A stretch of DNA of 64,000 nucleotides, taken from contig CALUZC010000001.1 in assembly GCA_944325215.1 (NCBI GenBank), positions 118,310 through 182,309 on the forward strand, in the 5' to 3' direction. Below, piece after piece: positions 8,733-17,346 of the stretch (the first letter of the stretch is position 1; each line of letters starts with the position of its first letter). The DNA comes from an uncultured Mucispirillum sp. (GTDB lineage Bacteria; Chrysiogenota; Deferribacteres; Deferribacterales; Mucispirillaceae). The notes below the pieces were generated by a model, which saw nothing but the letters and a program-made list of their open reading frames with translations, made no database searches and was not told the DNA's origin. The translations under genes and the position numbers were made by a program.

Positions 8733-9518
8733 ATGAAAAAAGTAATTGTTTCATTAATTATCATTGTAATACTTGCAATAGTTTTTTTTGCAGGATATAG
8801 ATATTTATACAAAAAAGCCGACAGTCAGTTTAAACTTTATGGTCAGTTACAGGTTAGTCAAGTAGATGTTGCTTTTAAAGTTCCAGGCACTATTGCTCAT
8901 AGATATTTTTCAGAAGGAATGCATGTAAGTAAAGACCAGTTATTAGCAGAGTTAAACAGTGAAACATATATATCTCAACAAAAATTAGCAAAAGCCAATG
9001 AAGATGCAGCTAAATGGGGCTTGGAAGAATTAAAGGATAATTTAAAAAAAGCTGGTAGAAAAAATGAAAATTTAGTTAATAAAACTCAAGCTCAATTAGA
9101 TGCAGCATCAGCCAATAGAGAATTAGCAGATTATCAGTTAGAATATACTAAACTAGTATCACCTATTGATGGTGTTATATTAGCAGCTTATAAAGAAGAG
9201 GGAGAGGTTGTTCAAGCAGGCTCCACTATTTTTTCTATTGGTGATATTAATAAATTATGGCTTAGAGCATATCTTCCAGAAACCAAAATGGATAAAATTA
9301 AAGTCGGTCAAAAAATGATTATCAAGGTGGACAGCCTTCCTAACGAAAAATTTGAAGGAAAGGTTACTTTTATATCAGATACTGCTGAATTTACACCAAA
9401 ACAAATCTATACAACAGAAGAACGCGTCAAACTTGTCTATAGAGTTAAAATAGAAATTATTGATACATTGGGGCTTTTAAAACCAGGTTTTCCTGCTGAT
9501 GCTTATATAGAGGAATAG
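8733..9518 (+). CDS. HlyD-family periplasmic adaptor (membrane fusion protein)
   Basis: 261 residues. One N-terminal membrane anchor (about 4-24) is followed by a lipoyl-like half motif (VDVAFKVPGTIAHRYFSEGMHV), a short coiled-coil hairpin (about 85-130) and the second lipoyl half and barrel (LVSPIDGVILAAYKEEGEVVQAGSTIFSIGD). It should connect the inner-membrane ABC pump encoded next to it with an outer-membrane channel. Arrangement and length resemble YbhG/YhiI of the YbhGFSR and YhiI-RbbA-YhhJ systems. No TolC-like gene is present in the window. Confidence 0.87.
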   Translation: MKKVIVSLIIIVILAIVFFAGYRYLYKKADSQFKLYGQLQVSQVDVAFKVPGTIAHRYFSEGMHVSKDQLLAELNSETYISQQKLAKANEDAAKWGLEELKDNLKKAGRKNENLVNKTQAQLDAASANRELADYQLEYTKLVSPIDGVILAAYKEEGEVVQAGSTIFSIGDINKLWLRAYLPETKMDKIKVGQKMIIKVDSLPNEKFEGKVTFISDTAEFTPKQIYTTEERVKLVYRVKIEIIDTLGLLKPGFPADAYIEE

Positions 9519-9521
9519 CAG

Positions 9522-10442
9522 ATGTTGGATTCTGAATTGATTATTTCTGAAAACATTTCTAAATCATTTGGAGATAATCATGCGTTAGTGGATTTTTCTC
9601 TTAAAGTTAAGCAGGGGGAAATATCTGGAATAGTTGGTCCAGATGGTGCAGGTAAGACTACTGCTATGCGTATCCTGTCGACAGTATCATATCCTGATAA
9701 TGGCTCTCTTTACATTAATGGAGTTAACGCCTTAAAAGATTACCGTGGTGCAAGGAAGAGTATTGGTTATATGAGCCAGAAATTTGGTTTATATGGCGAT
9801 ATGAGTGTGGAAGAAAATATTAATTTTTTTGCTGATTTACAAGGAGTTCCATATAAAGAAATCTCAAAAAGAAGGCAAATGCTTTTAACTGCCAGTGGTA
9901 TGTTTAAATTCAGTTCCCGCCTTGCCGGCAGGCTTTCAGGTGGTATGAAGCAGAAACTTGCTTTATGCTGTGCTTTAATACATGAACCAAAAGTTTTAAT
10001 CCTTGATGAACCAACTAATGGGGTAGACCCTGTTTCCCGTCGTGAATTTTGGCAGATATTAAATAGGTTTGCTTCTGACGGCACAGCTATTGTGTATGCT
10101 ACAAGTTATCTTGATGAGGCAGAACGCTGTAATACAATTAATTTAATGGATAAAGGTAAAATCATAGCTTCAGGTTCATTAGAGCATTTGCAGGAAATAC
10201 CAAATATAGATATTATTGAGATAAAGGGCGAAAAAGTGCGTAATATTATGTGTGATATTCCAGAAAAATATGGTAAAGTATGGTCTTTTGGCTCAACACT
10301 TCATCTTCATGCTAATAAAAATAGTAATGCTGTTCATGGAATTCAATCATTATTAGGTGAAAAATATAGTATATCATTAATAAAACCAACTCTTGAAGAT
10401 ATATTTACTTATTTAACATTTAATGGTGCTGCACATGAGTAA
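9522..10442 (+). CDS. ABC transporter ATP-binding protein (YbhF-like, first)
   Basis: 306 residues. Walker A GPDGAGKTT lies at 39-47, the signature is RLSGGMKQKLALCCALIHEP, and Walker B is LILDEPTNGVDP. The usual H-loop histidine region reads YATSYLDEAERC, with serine where most ATPases have histidine, so this site may be degenerate. A C-terminal extension of about 90 residues follows the nucleotide-binding domain. It corresponds to the N-terminal half of the fused double ATPase YbhF/RbbA, encoded separately here. It begins 3 bases after the HlyD gene and overlaps the next ATPase by 8 bases. Confidence 0.88.
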   Translation: MLDSELIISENISKSFGDNHALVDFSLKVKQGEISGIVGPDGAGKTTAMRILSTVSYPDNGSLYINGVNALKDYRGARKSIGYMSQKFGLYGDMSVEENINFFADLQGVPYKEISKRRQMLLTASGMFKFSSRLAGRLSGGMKQKLALCCALIHEPKVLILDEPTNGVDPVSRREFWQILNRFASDGTAIVYATSYLDEAERCNTINLMDKGKIIASGSLEHLQEIPNIDIIEIKGEKVRNIMCDIPEKYGKVWSFGSTLHLHANKNSNAVHGIQSLLGEKYSISLIKPTLEDIFTYLTFNGAAHE

Positions 10443-11361
10443 TACTGCTGTAATAGTTAAAAACCTAACAAAAAAATTTGGTGATTTTACTGCAGTATCA
10501 GATGTAACTTTTGATGTGGAAAAGGGTGAGATATTTGGATTTCTAGGTGCTAATGGTGCAGGAAAATCGACTACTATTAGAATGTTGTGTGGAATACTCC
10601 CACCAACTTCTGGCACGGGTATTATTGCAGGATATAATGTTTTAGAAAATCCGGGAATGGTTAGGCAAAATATAGGCTATATGAGCCAAAAATTTTCTTT
10701 ATATGATGAGCTTACAGTATATGAAAATATGAAATTTTTTGCAAAATTATACAGTATAGAAGGTAAAAATATAGATTATTCTGTATCAGAAGCTGTGGAG
10801 CTTGTGAATCTAACTGGTTATGAGAAAGAAAAAACGAAAAGTTTATCAGCAGGTATTAAGCAAAGGCTTTCATTAGCATGTGCTATTATTCATAAGCCAC
10901 AGATAATTTTTTTAGATGAACCAACTTCTGGTGTAGATCCTGTATCAAGGCGTAATTTTTGGGATTTAATATATATGTTTGCAGCAAAAAAAGTTACTAT
11001 TTTTGTAACTACTCACTATATGGATGAAGCAGAATATTGTGATAGAATTGCCATGATAAGCTCAGGCACACTTAAGGAAATAGGAACACCTGAAGAGCTA
11101 AAAACTTCTAAAATGATATGGAATGTATATAAAATAAAAGGGTTTGGACTTTATGATGTGGCCCAAGTAATACTAGAAATGGAAAATGTTTTTGATGTTG
11201 GGCTTTTATCTGATTCTATAAGGATTTTATCTACAAACTTAACACCAGAAGATATAATGTCTTTTTTAAGTATAAAAGGATATAATGGCTATATTGTTGA
11301 AGTGGCTGATGCCGTTTTAGAAGATGTATTTGTTAGTTATGCTGGAGGGCAGAACAGATGA
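10435..11361 (+). CDS. ABC transporter ATP-binding protein (YbhF-like, second)
   Basis: 308 residues from the ATG at 10435 (an in-frame ATG at 10423 would add four residues). Walker A is GANGAGKST at 38-46 and Walker B is IIFLDEPTSGVDP. The H-loop is intact in FVTTHYMDEAEYC. The signature reads LSAGIKQRLSLACAIIH, with SAG in place of SGG. It matches the second half of the double ATPase of YbhF-type exporters. With the first ATPase lacking its H-loop histidine and this one keeping it, the pair looks like an asymmetric heterodimer. The stop overlaps the next gene by four bases. Confidence 0.88.
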   Translation: MSNTAVIVKNLTKKFGDFTAVSDVTFDVEKGEIFGFLGANGAGKSTTIRMLCGILPPTSGTGIIAGYNVLENPGMVRQNIGYMSQKFSLYDELTVYENMKFFAKLYSIEGKNIDYSVSEAVELVNLTGYEKEKTKSLSAGIKQRLSLACAIIHKPQIIFLDEPTSGVDPVSRRNFWDLIYMFAAKKVTIFVTTHYMDEAEYCDRIAMISSGTLKEIGTPEELKTSKMIWNVYKIKGFGLYDVAQVILEMENVFDVGLLSDSIRILSTNLTPEDIMSFLSIKGYNGYIVEVADAVLEDVFVSYAGGQNR

Positions 11362-12488
11362 ACATCAGGCGTGTAAAAGCTATTAGTTATAAAGAATTTA
11401 TCCACTTATTTAGAGATATTAGAAGTTTGATGGTTATAATATTAGTTCCTGTGATTTTACTTTTTTTATTTGGATATGCATTAAAGCTTGATGTGGAAAA
11501 TGTATCTGTTGGTGTGATAGATTACAGTAACAGTCCAAAAAGTAAAGAATATATTTCATATTTTGAATCAAACAATGCTTTTGATGTTAATCATTATGTA
11601 TATAATTATAATGATGCTGAAATGCTTTTAGATACAAACCAAATAAAAATGATAATTGTTATACCATCATCATTTGAAGATGATTTAGCAAATAAAATGA
11701 ATACTAAAGTTCAGATGATTATTGATGGCAGCGATATTACAACAGCATCTTCTATTATAAACTACATAGCTGGTGTATCAGCTATGTATAACAGGGTTTT
11801 TATAGAAAATATTATAAGAACTGGTGGTATTAATATTTCATATGGTGCTGCTGTGCCAGAGATTAGATACTGGTTTAATGAAGACATGCGTAGTGTAAAC
11901 TATCTTTTTCCCGGCCTTGTGGCCATAATTATGTCAGTTGTTGCTGGTTTTTTAACTTCTTTAACAATATCTAGAGAATGGGAAACAGGTACAATGGAAC
12001 AGCTTATTCCAACACCTGTAACAGAAGGTGAAGTAATTACAGGTAAACTTTTAACATATTTTTTAATTGGTTTGATAGATGTGATTATATATATATTAAT
12101 TGGTGAGTTTATTTTCCATGTTCCATTAAAGGGCAATACATTACTAGTATTTTTATTTGCTACAATATTTTTAATGTGTATGCTGTCCTTTGGTATATTT
12201 GTGAGTATTGTAATGAAAAGCCAGTTAGCTTCAAGTCAAGTAACAACAACTACTACTATGCTTCCTGCATTTTTATTATCAGGCTTTGTATTTGATATTA
12301 ATAATATGCCACAGGTAATACAGTGGATAACATATCTTTTTCCTGCAAGATATTTTGTTGATATATTAAGAGGGCTTTATTTAAAAGGTGTAGGGCTTGA
12401 ATATTTGTATTTAAATGCAGGGTTTTTAATATTTTATTCTGCAATACTTTTAGTATTATGTAGGCTTTTATTTAAATTGAGAGCATAA
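11358..12488 (+). CDS. ABC-2 type permease (YbhS/YhhJ-like), first
   Basis: 376 residues. An N-terminal membrane helix after a basic segment (about 20-42) is followed by a periplasmic domain of about 130 residues and five further helices. The family motif SREWETGTMEQLIPTPVTEGEVITGKL lies just after the second helix, visible in pieces such as REWETGTMEQL. This is the ABC2_membrane_3 layout of drug and lipid exporters. It is translationally coupled to the ATPase (ATGA) and followed by a paralogous permease after 2 bases. Confidence 0.88.
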   Translation: MNIRRVKAISYKEFIHLFRDIRSLMVIILVPVILLFLFGYALKLDVENVSVGVIDYSNSPKSKEYISYFESNNAFDVNHYVYNYNDAEMLLDTNQIKMIIVIPSSFEDDLANKMNTKVQMIIDGSDITTASSIINYIAGVSAMYNRVFIENIIRTGGINISYGAAVPEIRYWFNEDMRSVNYLFPGLVAIIMSVVAGFLTSLTISREWETGTMEQLIPTPVTEGEVITGKLLTYFLIGLIDVIIYILIGEFIFHVPLKGNTLLVFLFATIFLMCMLSFGIFVSIVMKSQLASSQVTTTTTMLPAFLLSGFVFDINNMPQVIQWITYLFPARYFVDILRGLYLKGVGLEYLYLNAGFLIFYSAILLVLCRLLFKLRA

Positions 12489-12490
12489 AT

Positions 12491-13612
12491 ATGAAAAATG
12501 TAGTAAATCGTATAATGGCAATGCTTTATAAAGAGTTTATTTATTTAATACGTGATAAGAAAATGCGTATAATAATTATTGCCGTACCAATAATTCAAGC
12601 TGTGTTGTTAGGTTATGCAGTTAATATGGATTTAAAGCATGTTAAAACTGCTGTTGTAGATATGGATAATACAATAGAAAGCAGAAATTTTATCAGTCAT
12701 TTTTTCTCAAATAATATTTTTTCGTATATACATGCAGATAATATGGAGGAAGCTGAACAGCTTGTTTTATCTGGTAAAGCATTAATGATTATATCTATTC
12801 CTTCAGGGTTTGAGGAAAAATTATCACAAAACAGAGTTGCTTCACTACAGGTAATTTTAGACGCTACAAATTCTGTAAATGCTGGTATGGCCTCTGGTTA
12901 TATTTTAGAGATTATAAAGCTGTATAATGCTAATTATGTATCACAAAAGACAGGTATAAAATCAAGTATTGGTGTAGATACAGAATATAGAACATGGTTT
13001 AATGATGGTTTTGAAAGTAAAAATTTCTTTGTGCCATCGATGCTTGCTATGTTATTAATTATAGTAACGGTAATGCTTTCAGGTATGGCAATAGTTCAGG
13101 AAAAAGAATCAGGTACATTAGAACAGCTTACTGTTAGTCCTATTACAGCTTGGGAATTTATAATAGGAAAGTGTATACCATTTGCTGTTGTTAGTTTTAT
13201 TGATGTAATTTTGATTATAGCAATTTCAGTTTTTTGGTTTAATATACATATTACTGGAAGTTTTTTACTTTTACTTTTTGCTTCTATTTTATATATTATG
13301 TGCACATTAGGAATAGGACTTTTAATCTCCGCAATTAGTTCAACTCAGCAGCAGGCCTCTATAAGTATGTTTATGATAATTTTTCCATTAATATTATTAT
13401 CAGGTTTTGCTTTTCCAATAGTTAATATGCCAGAAATAATTCAGTGGATTACATATGTAAATCCAATGCGTTATTATCTTGATATAATTGTTGGTGTATT
13501 TTTAAAAGGTCTGTATTTAGACAGGTTAAAAGGTCCTACATTTGCTCTATTTATATTAAGTATATTATATATTGGGCTTGCAGCACTCTATTTAAAAAAG
13601 AAATTAAAATAA
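12491..13612 (+). CDS. ABC-2 type permease (YbhR/YhhJ-like), second
   Basis: 373 residues, clearly a paralogue of the preceding permease: same N-terminal helix, periplasmic domain and the motif QEKESGTLEQLTVSPITAWEFIIGK. The C-terminal part has LSGFAFPIVNMPEIIQWITYVNPMRYY, again matching its neighbour position for position. The two probably form a heterodimeric pore. It is the last confident gene of the five-gene exporter unit. Substrate is unknown; related systems export cationic drugs or participate in antibiotic resistance. Confidence 0.88.
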   Translation: MKNVVNRIMAMLYKEFIYLIRDKKMRIIIIAVPIIQAVLLGYAVNMDLKHVKTAVVDMDNTIESRNFISHFFSNNIFSYIHADNMEEAEQLVLSGKALMIISIPSGFEEKLSQNRVASLQVILDATNSVNAGMASGYILEIIKLYNANYVSQKTGIKSSIGVDTEYRTWFNDGFESKNFFVPSMLAMLLIIVTVMLSGMAIVQEKESGTLEQLTVSPITAWEFIIGKCIPFAVVSFIDVILIIAISVFWFNIHITGSFLLLLFASILYIMCTLGIGLLISAISSTQQQASISMFMIIFPLILLSGFAFPIVNMPEIIQWITYVNPMRYYLDIIVGVFLKGLYLDRLKGPTFALFILSILYIGLAALYLKKKLK

Positions 13613-13921
13613 TATGTCTTCTATAAAAGAGTATTTATTTTATATTTTAGATTTTTTATCACATATTGAAGATATTATCTGTATAAAAATGATGGAGCAT
13701 ATCTTATTTATTATTATAATCAATATATTACAGGTGTGTTTGATAACATGTTTTTATTAAAAGTTATAAACGGTATTAAAATATTAAAGATTAATACAAT
13801 TTAGTTAGTTCATATCTTAATGCTAAAAAAAGGGTTGAGATTAATAAAATTAAAGGTAAAGAGTAAATAAAGAAAACTTTTGATTTTTTAATATGAAACA
13901 CTTCCCTAAAATAAGATAAAT
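13613..13921. other. Intergenic stretch after exporter operon, small ORF only
   Basis: About 310 bases without a convincing gene. An open frame of 48 codons starts with ATG at 13614, one base after the permease stop, and ends at 13760. It would encode a hydrophobic peptide (MSSIKEYLFYILDF... ending QVCLITCFY). Its position is suggestive of coupling, but it has no Shine-Dalgarno and its composition is what AT-rich DNA yields by chance. The remainder to 13921 is AT-rich and shows no motif I recognise. Confidence 0.3.
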
Positions 13922-13955
13922 AAAAGCCTTATAACTACTAGTTTATAAGGCTTTT
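13922..13955. terminator. Bidirectional terminator between convergent genes
   Basis: AAAAGCCTTATAA (13922-13934) pairs with TTATAAGGCTTTT (13943-13955), a 13-base perfect stem with an 8-base loop. T residues continue to 13958 on the plus strand and the A run at 13922-13925 gives T on the minus strand. It can serve both the exporter operon and the ferredoxin-nitroreductase gene that ends at 13962. Confidence 0.85.
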
Positions 13956-13961
13956 TTTATA

Positions 13962-14780
13962 TTAAATATATGTAATATTGTTTGGTTTTTTTGAAGTAAT
14001 TTGTCTTGTTTTATATACAGGGTTACCAAATATTTGAGCACCTGCAATATATTCATTATCTTGAACACCTAAAGCATCTCTTAATGGTTTATAAACACGA
14101 GCAACACTTGTAAAATACCCAGCCCAAACACAACCAATATTATGGGCATGAGCAGAAAGTTCAAAATAAGTAAGAGCAGTATTACCATCTTCTGCTTTCC
14201 ATGCATAATCATCAGGCAGCACAGATACAATAAGGTGTGGTGCACCTCTCATAATAACATCTTTTCCTTTTGTATATGCTCTTGCTACAAGTTTATAGTG
14301 GAGAGCTTCTTTTTCAGGCATACTATCAAGATTATTTTGCATATATTCAACAACTAAATCAGCAAGTTTTATAGTTTCTTCTCTATTTTTTGTAATAATC
14401 CATCTATTATTATGTGTATTTTTTGCAGATGGAGCATAACGGACATTATCCATAATTTTTTCAAGGGTTGCACTATCCACTTCTGTTTTTCTAAAGTTAC
14501 GAACACTTCTTCTTGTTTTAATAAAAGTATCTAACTGTTCTGGTGTAGCCAGTGACTGCATGTCAACTTTGCTAAATTGTTTTGGGTCAAGGTTTTCTAC
14601 ATAGCATGCTTCATGGGGGCAAAAGGCAACACATTGACCACAAGATATACACTTATAAACATCTTTTTCATCAATGTAAGGTGAACGTTCCTCATCATTT
14701 TTAATAATACCAGTAACACATATTGCAGAGCATATTCCATCTCTTTTGCATTTTTCTTTGTCTAAGTGGAAAAAAGCCAT
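13962..14780 (-). CDS. Ferredoxin-domain nitroreductase family protein
   Basis: 272 residues. The N-terminus carries two cysteine clusters, one around CKRDGICSAIC and one at CISCGQCVAFCPHEAC, typical of a 2[4Fe-4S] ferredoxin domain. A nitroreductase domain follows, starting near TRRSVRNFRKTEV, with the FMN-binding RRSVR motif and the C-terminal GAQIFGNP. Such fusions are FMN oxidoreductases common in anaerobes; the substrate is unknown. The start at 14780 is chosen because a GGAGG lies 6 bases before that ATG, within the longer frame that begins at 14792. Terminator downstream and a good promoter upstream make it monocistronic. Confidence 0.88.
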   Translation of the reverse strand: MAFFHLDKEKCKRDGICSAICVTGIIKNDEERSPYIDEKDVYKCISCGQCVAFCPHEACYVENLDPKQFSKVDMQSLATPEQLDTFIKTRRSVRNFRKTEVDSATLEKIMDNVRYAPSAKNTHNNRWIITKNREETIKLADLVVEYMQNNLDSMPEKEALHYKLVARAYTKGKDVIMRGAPHLIVSVLPDDYAWKAEDGNTALTYFELSAHAHNIGCVWAGYFTSVARVYKPLRDALGVQDNEYIAGAQIFGNPVYKTRQITSKKPNNITYI

Positions 14781-14805
14781 ACAATCCTCCATAATATTTT
14801 AATGT

Positions 14806-14834
14806 ATAATACATAAATTATAATGATTTTACAA
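14806..14834 (-). promoter_or_regulatory. Candidate sigma-70 promoter of the nitroreductase gene
   Basis: Reading the minus strand, TTGTAA (14834-14829) is followed after 17 bases by TATTAT (14811-14806). The -10 ends about 25 bases before the chosen start codon. Confidence 0.45.
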
Positions 14835-14841
14835 TAATATT

Positions 14842-15780
14842 TTATAAAAATGCATAAACAAGCCCTATATTTTTTAAAAGACCAGATTTATAAAATTTAT
14901 GTTTTACAATACTATTAATAAAAGATATATTTTTTTTATTCTTGAGTGTTATAAATTCATTTATAATATATTTATTATTATCTGATAATTTATTATTATA
15001 TTGGTTTAAGAAGTTTTCTGCTTGTTGAATATTTTTTAATACTGTATTTTTAATATTTATTTTTCCTGTTTGAAATTTTTTATAGGCATTTGCAAAAGAA
15101 TTTTCAGCAGCCCCCATACTGTTGTTGTTATGCTGTCTATAATACATGGTTGGTGTATCAATATATCCAATTTTACCAAAAGCAGCAGCTGTAAGCATAA
15201 GCCAGTAATCATGCATTATAGCATTAATATTAATTGCGCCGCATACATCTTTAAGGGCTTTATTTACCATCATGGTGCAGCCTGAAGCAATATTTCCCAT
15301 AAGAAGTCTGTTTAATGTAATTTCATTTGTATTAAATTTTTCGCTTTTGTTATGTGATTTTGAAATAATATTAAGATTACTGTCAGTAACAACTTTATCA
15401 GTAAATATAAGTATAGGTGTTTGGCTGGAATATTTATCTTCCATAAGTTTCATTTTTTCCAAAGTTATTTCTATTTTATTAGTAAACCACACATCATCAT
15501 GGTCTGCAAACATAATATATTGGGCAGTAGAGTTTGCAAATAACTGGGAAAAATTGTTTATAATTCCTAAATTCTTACTATTTATATTAAAACTTATATT
15601 ATTGTATTGCATTTTATATTTTGATATTATATTTATAGTATCATCGGTGGATAAGTCATCGCATATATGTATATTAAAATTTTTATAAGTTTGATTAATT
15701 ATGGATTGCAGTTGTTCTTCAATATATTTTTCAGAATTATATGTGGCCATTAAAATATCTATTTTATGCAAAATATCCAC
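14842..15780 (-). CDS. Family 2 glycosyltransferase
   Basis: 312 residues. The N-terminus DILMATYNSEKYIEEQLQSIINQ and the acidic FADHDDVWF motif are those of GT-A fold family 2 enzymes that add sugars from nucleotide donors, often rhamnosyl- or glucosyltransferases in surface polysaccharide synthesis. The start is GTG at 15780. An alternative TTG at 15771 has AGGTGG five bases upstream and would shorten the protein by three residues. It stands alone with no other polysaccharide genes near it, so its acceptor cannot be guessed. Confidence 0.82.
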   Translation of the reverse strand: MDILHKIDILMATYNSEKYIEEQLQSIINQTYKNFNIHICDDLSTDDTINIISKYKMQYNNISFNINSKNLGIINNFSQLFANSTAQYIMFADHDDVWFTNKIEITLEKMKLMEDKYSSQTPILIFTDKVVTDSNLNIISKSHNKSEKFNTNEITLNRLLMGNIASGCTMMVNKALKDVCGAININAIMHDYWLMLTAAAFGKIGYIDTPTMYYRQHNNNSMGAAENSFANAYKKFQTGKINIKNTVLKNIQQAENFLNQYNNKLSDNNKYIINEFITLKNKKNISFINSIVKHKFYKSGLLKNIGLVYAFL

Positions 15781-15860
15781 CTAAATTATGTTATTTGGAA
15801 AGTATTGGTGATTATATCATTATATTACTAATTGTCAATACAGTATATTTGAGGTAATAG

Positions 15861-16562
15861 ATGCAGGCAAATATTTCAGAAATATTTTATTCGGCTCAAG
15901 GTGAGGGTAAATATATTGGGGCAGCACAAGTATTTATAAGGTTATCAGGTTGTCCATTTGATTGTCCATATTGTGATACAGATACTCAAGCAAAAGAATA
16001 TTTTACAGTTAACGGTAACAATTATAATAATCCAGTATCAGTAGATGATTTGGTAGATATTATAATAAGGGAATTTGGTGATGGCAGTAATTTTCATAGT
16101 TATTCCATAACAGGTGGCGAGCCATTAATGGAGTATGAGTTTGTGAAAAACCTTGCATTAAAATTAAAAGAAAGGTCTAAGGCAAAATTATTTTTAGAAA
16201 CAAGTGGTCTTATTACAAAACATTTCAAAGAGCTGGATAATATATTTCATATAATGAGTATAGATATTAAAACTCATTCAGAGCAGGTTTTAAATCATCT
16301 TTCAAGCCTTTGTGAAAGTGTTTGTGAATTAAAAGAAACTGATTATTATTTTAAGCTGCTGCTTCCATATGGAAATGCATATTATATCATTGATTATACA
16401 GCTAAAATATTAAGTAAATACAATATAAAAAATATTATTATTCAGCCAGTTGATAGTATAATTAGTAAAGAAATACTTGATTACTTATACAATACGTATT
16501 ACATTAATGGTATAGAGGCAAGAATTATTCCACAAACACATAAAATTCTTTCCATACCATAG
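15861..16562 (+). CDS. queE: 7-carboxy-7-deazaguanine synthase QueE
   Basis: 233 residues, a radical SAM enzyme of queuosine biosynthesis that converts CPH4 to CDG. The N-terminus EIFYSAQGEGKYIGAAQVFIRLSGCPFDCPYCDTD contains the substrate motif SAQGEG and a CxxxCxxC cluster motif (CPFDCPYC). The SAM-binding GGEPL follows at about residue 92. A GAGGT lies just before the ATG. No queD, queC or queF is adjacent. Confidence 0.92.
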   Translation: MQANISEIFYSAQGEGKYIGAAQVFIRLSGCPFDCPYCDTDTQAKEYFTVNGNNYNNPVSVDDLVDIIIREFGDGSNFHSYSITGGEPLMEYEFVKNLALKLKERSKAKLFLETSGLITKHFKELDNIFHIMSIDIKTHSEQVLNHLSSLCESVCELKETDYYFKLLLPYGNAYYIIDYTAKILSKYNIKNIIIQPVDSIISKEILDYLYNTYYINGIEARIIPQTHKILSIP

Positions 16563-16597
16563 TTGACTTTTTATTTGATTAGTGTTATGATTATTTT

Positions 16598-16816
16598 ATG
16601 ATGGTACAAGATAAATTAATTATTCTTGAAGAAAAGCTTAATAAGTTGCTTGAAGATTATGATAAACTTAAGCAGGAAAGGGATACTTTACTTATTAAGC
16701 ATGATGATTTATGCAGCCATATAAAAGATATAGAAGCAGAGAACAGTTTGTTGAAAAAGAATAAGGCAGCTGTTAAAGAAAAGATAGAAACAATGCTTCA
16801 AAAATTAGACTCATAG
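16598..16816 (+). CDS. Small coiled-coil protein next to zapA (ZapB-like position)
   Basis: 72 residues (or 71 if the second of two tandem ATGs is used), almost all heptad-like with leucines at regular spacing from 7 to 70. It resembles ZapB-type coiled-coil proteins of the division ring in size and character, and lies 10 bases before zapA. Sequence alone cannot separate it from other short coiled coils, so the division role is inferred from the neighbour. Confidence 0.6.
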   Translation: MMVQDKLIILEEKLNKLLEDYDKLKQERDTLLIKHDDLCSHIKDIEAENSLLKKNKAAVKEKIETMLQKLDS

Positions 16817-16826
16817 TTGGGATAAC

Positions 16827-17096
16827 ATGCATTCTATTGATTTGAAGATATTAGGTCAGTCTTTAAAGTTAAATGTTCCTGAAGGGCAGGAGCAGTTTTA
16901 TAAAGACATTGCTAATGAGCTTACTTTGCAGATAGAAGAGTTTTTAAGTAAATCGCAGCTTAGGTCAGAGATAAAGGCAGCCATTAGTGTTGCATATAAG
17001 TTATTGCTTGAGAACAAGCAGTTAAAAGAGCAAATCTCCTGTTATACTAATATGGACAGCAGGATTGATGATTTAATAAACAAGTTAGATAGGTAA
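16827..17096 (+). CDS. zapA: Cell division protein ZapA
   Basis: 89 residues. The N-terminal globular part (DLKILGQSLKLNVPEGQEQFYKDIANELTLQIEEF) and the C-terminal coiled coil (about 45-85) match the ZapA family, which bundles FtsZ filaments. The next element is 6S RNA, and a 5-formyl-THF cyclo-ligase gene follows one gene later, the same zapA-ssrS-fau neighbourhood seen in proteobacteria. This synteny supports the assignment. Confidence 0.87.
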   Translation: MHSIDLKILGQSLKLNVPEGQEQFYKDIANELTLQIEEFLSKSQLRSEIKAAISVAYKLLLENKQLKEQISCYTNMDSRIDDLINKLDR

Positions 17097-17103
17097 TATT
17101 TAT

Positions 17104-17284
17104 AATCCCCTGCAGTGTTCGCTTAGCATTACGACACGCTGGAGCCAACACTTTATAATTTTTTGTTGCGATGCATGTTGTGGTGTGCAGGTCGGGCTTG
17201 TACCCGAAAGCCTAAAGCAGCACAGAGCGACACCTGTTTACAACAGGCTACAGTGTCAATTGTGATACGGCATATGCGGGGGTT
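17104..17284 (+). ncRNA. ssrS: 6S RNA
   Basis: The segment between zapA and rarA is far richer in G+C than its surroundings and folds as 6S RNA should. AATCCCC-T-GCA (17104-17114) pairs with TGC-GGGGGTT (17275-17284) as the closing stem with one bulge. The 5' half contains CCCCTGCAGTGTTCGC and GGAGCCAACACTT, and the 3' half ends in GATACGGCATATGCGGGGG. Those blocks resemble the conserved 6S family. 6S RNA mimics an open promoter and sequesters sigma-70 polymerase. A -10-like TAATAT at 17094-17099 lies just before the 5' end. Exact ends are approximate. Confidence 0.87.
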
Positions 17285-17346
17285 AAAAATTACTTCGTTG
17301 TTTTAAAAGAACACGGATTTTTATAGATTTATCGGATTTTTTTTAA

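Noticed and set aside
13614..13760. 48-codon hydrophobic frame just after the exporter operon
   Set aside because: No Shine-Dalgarno, no recognisable similarity and typical of chance frames in AT-rich DNA; noted only as part of the intergenic description.
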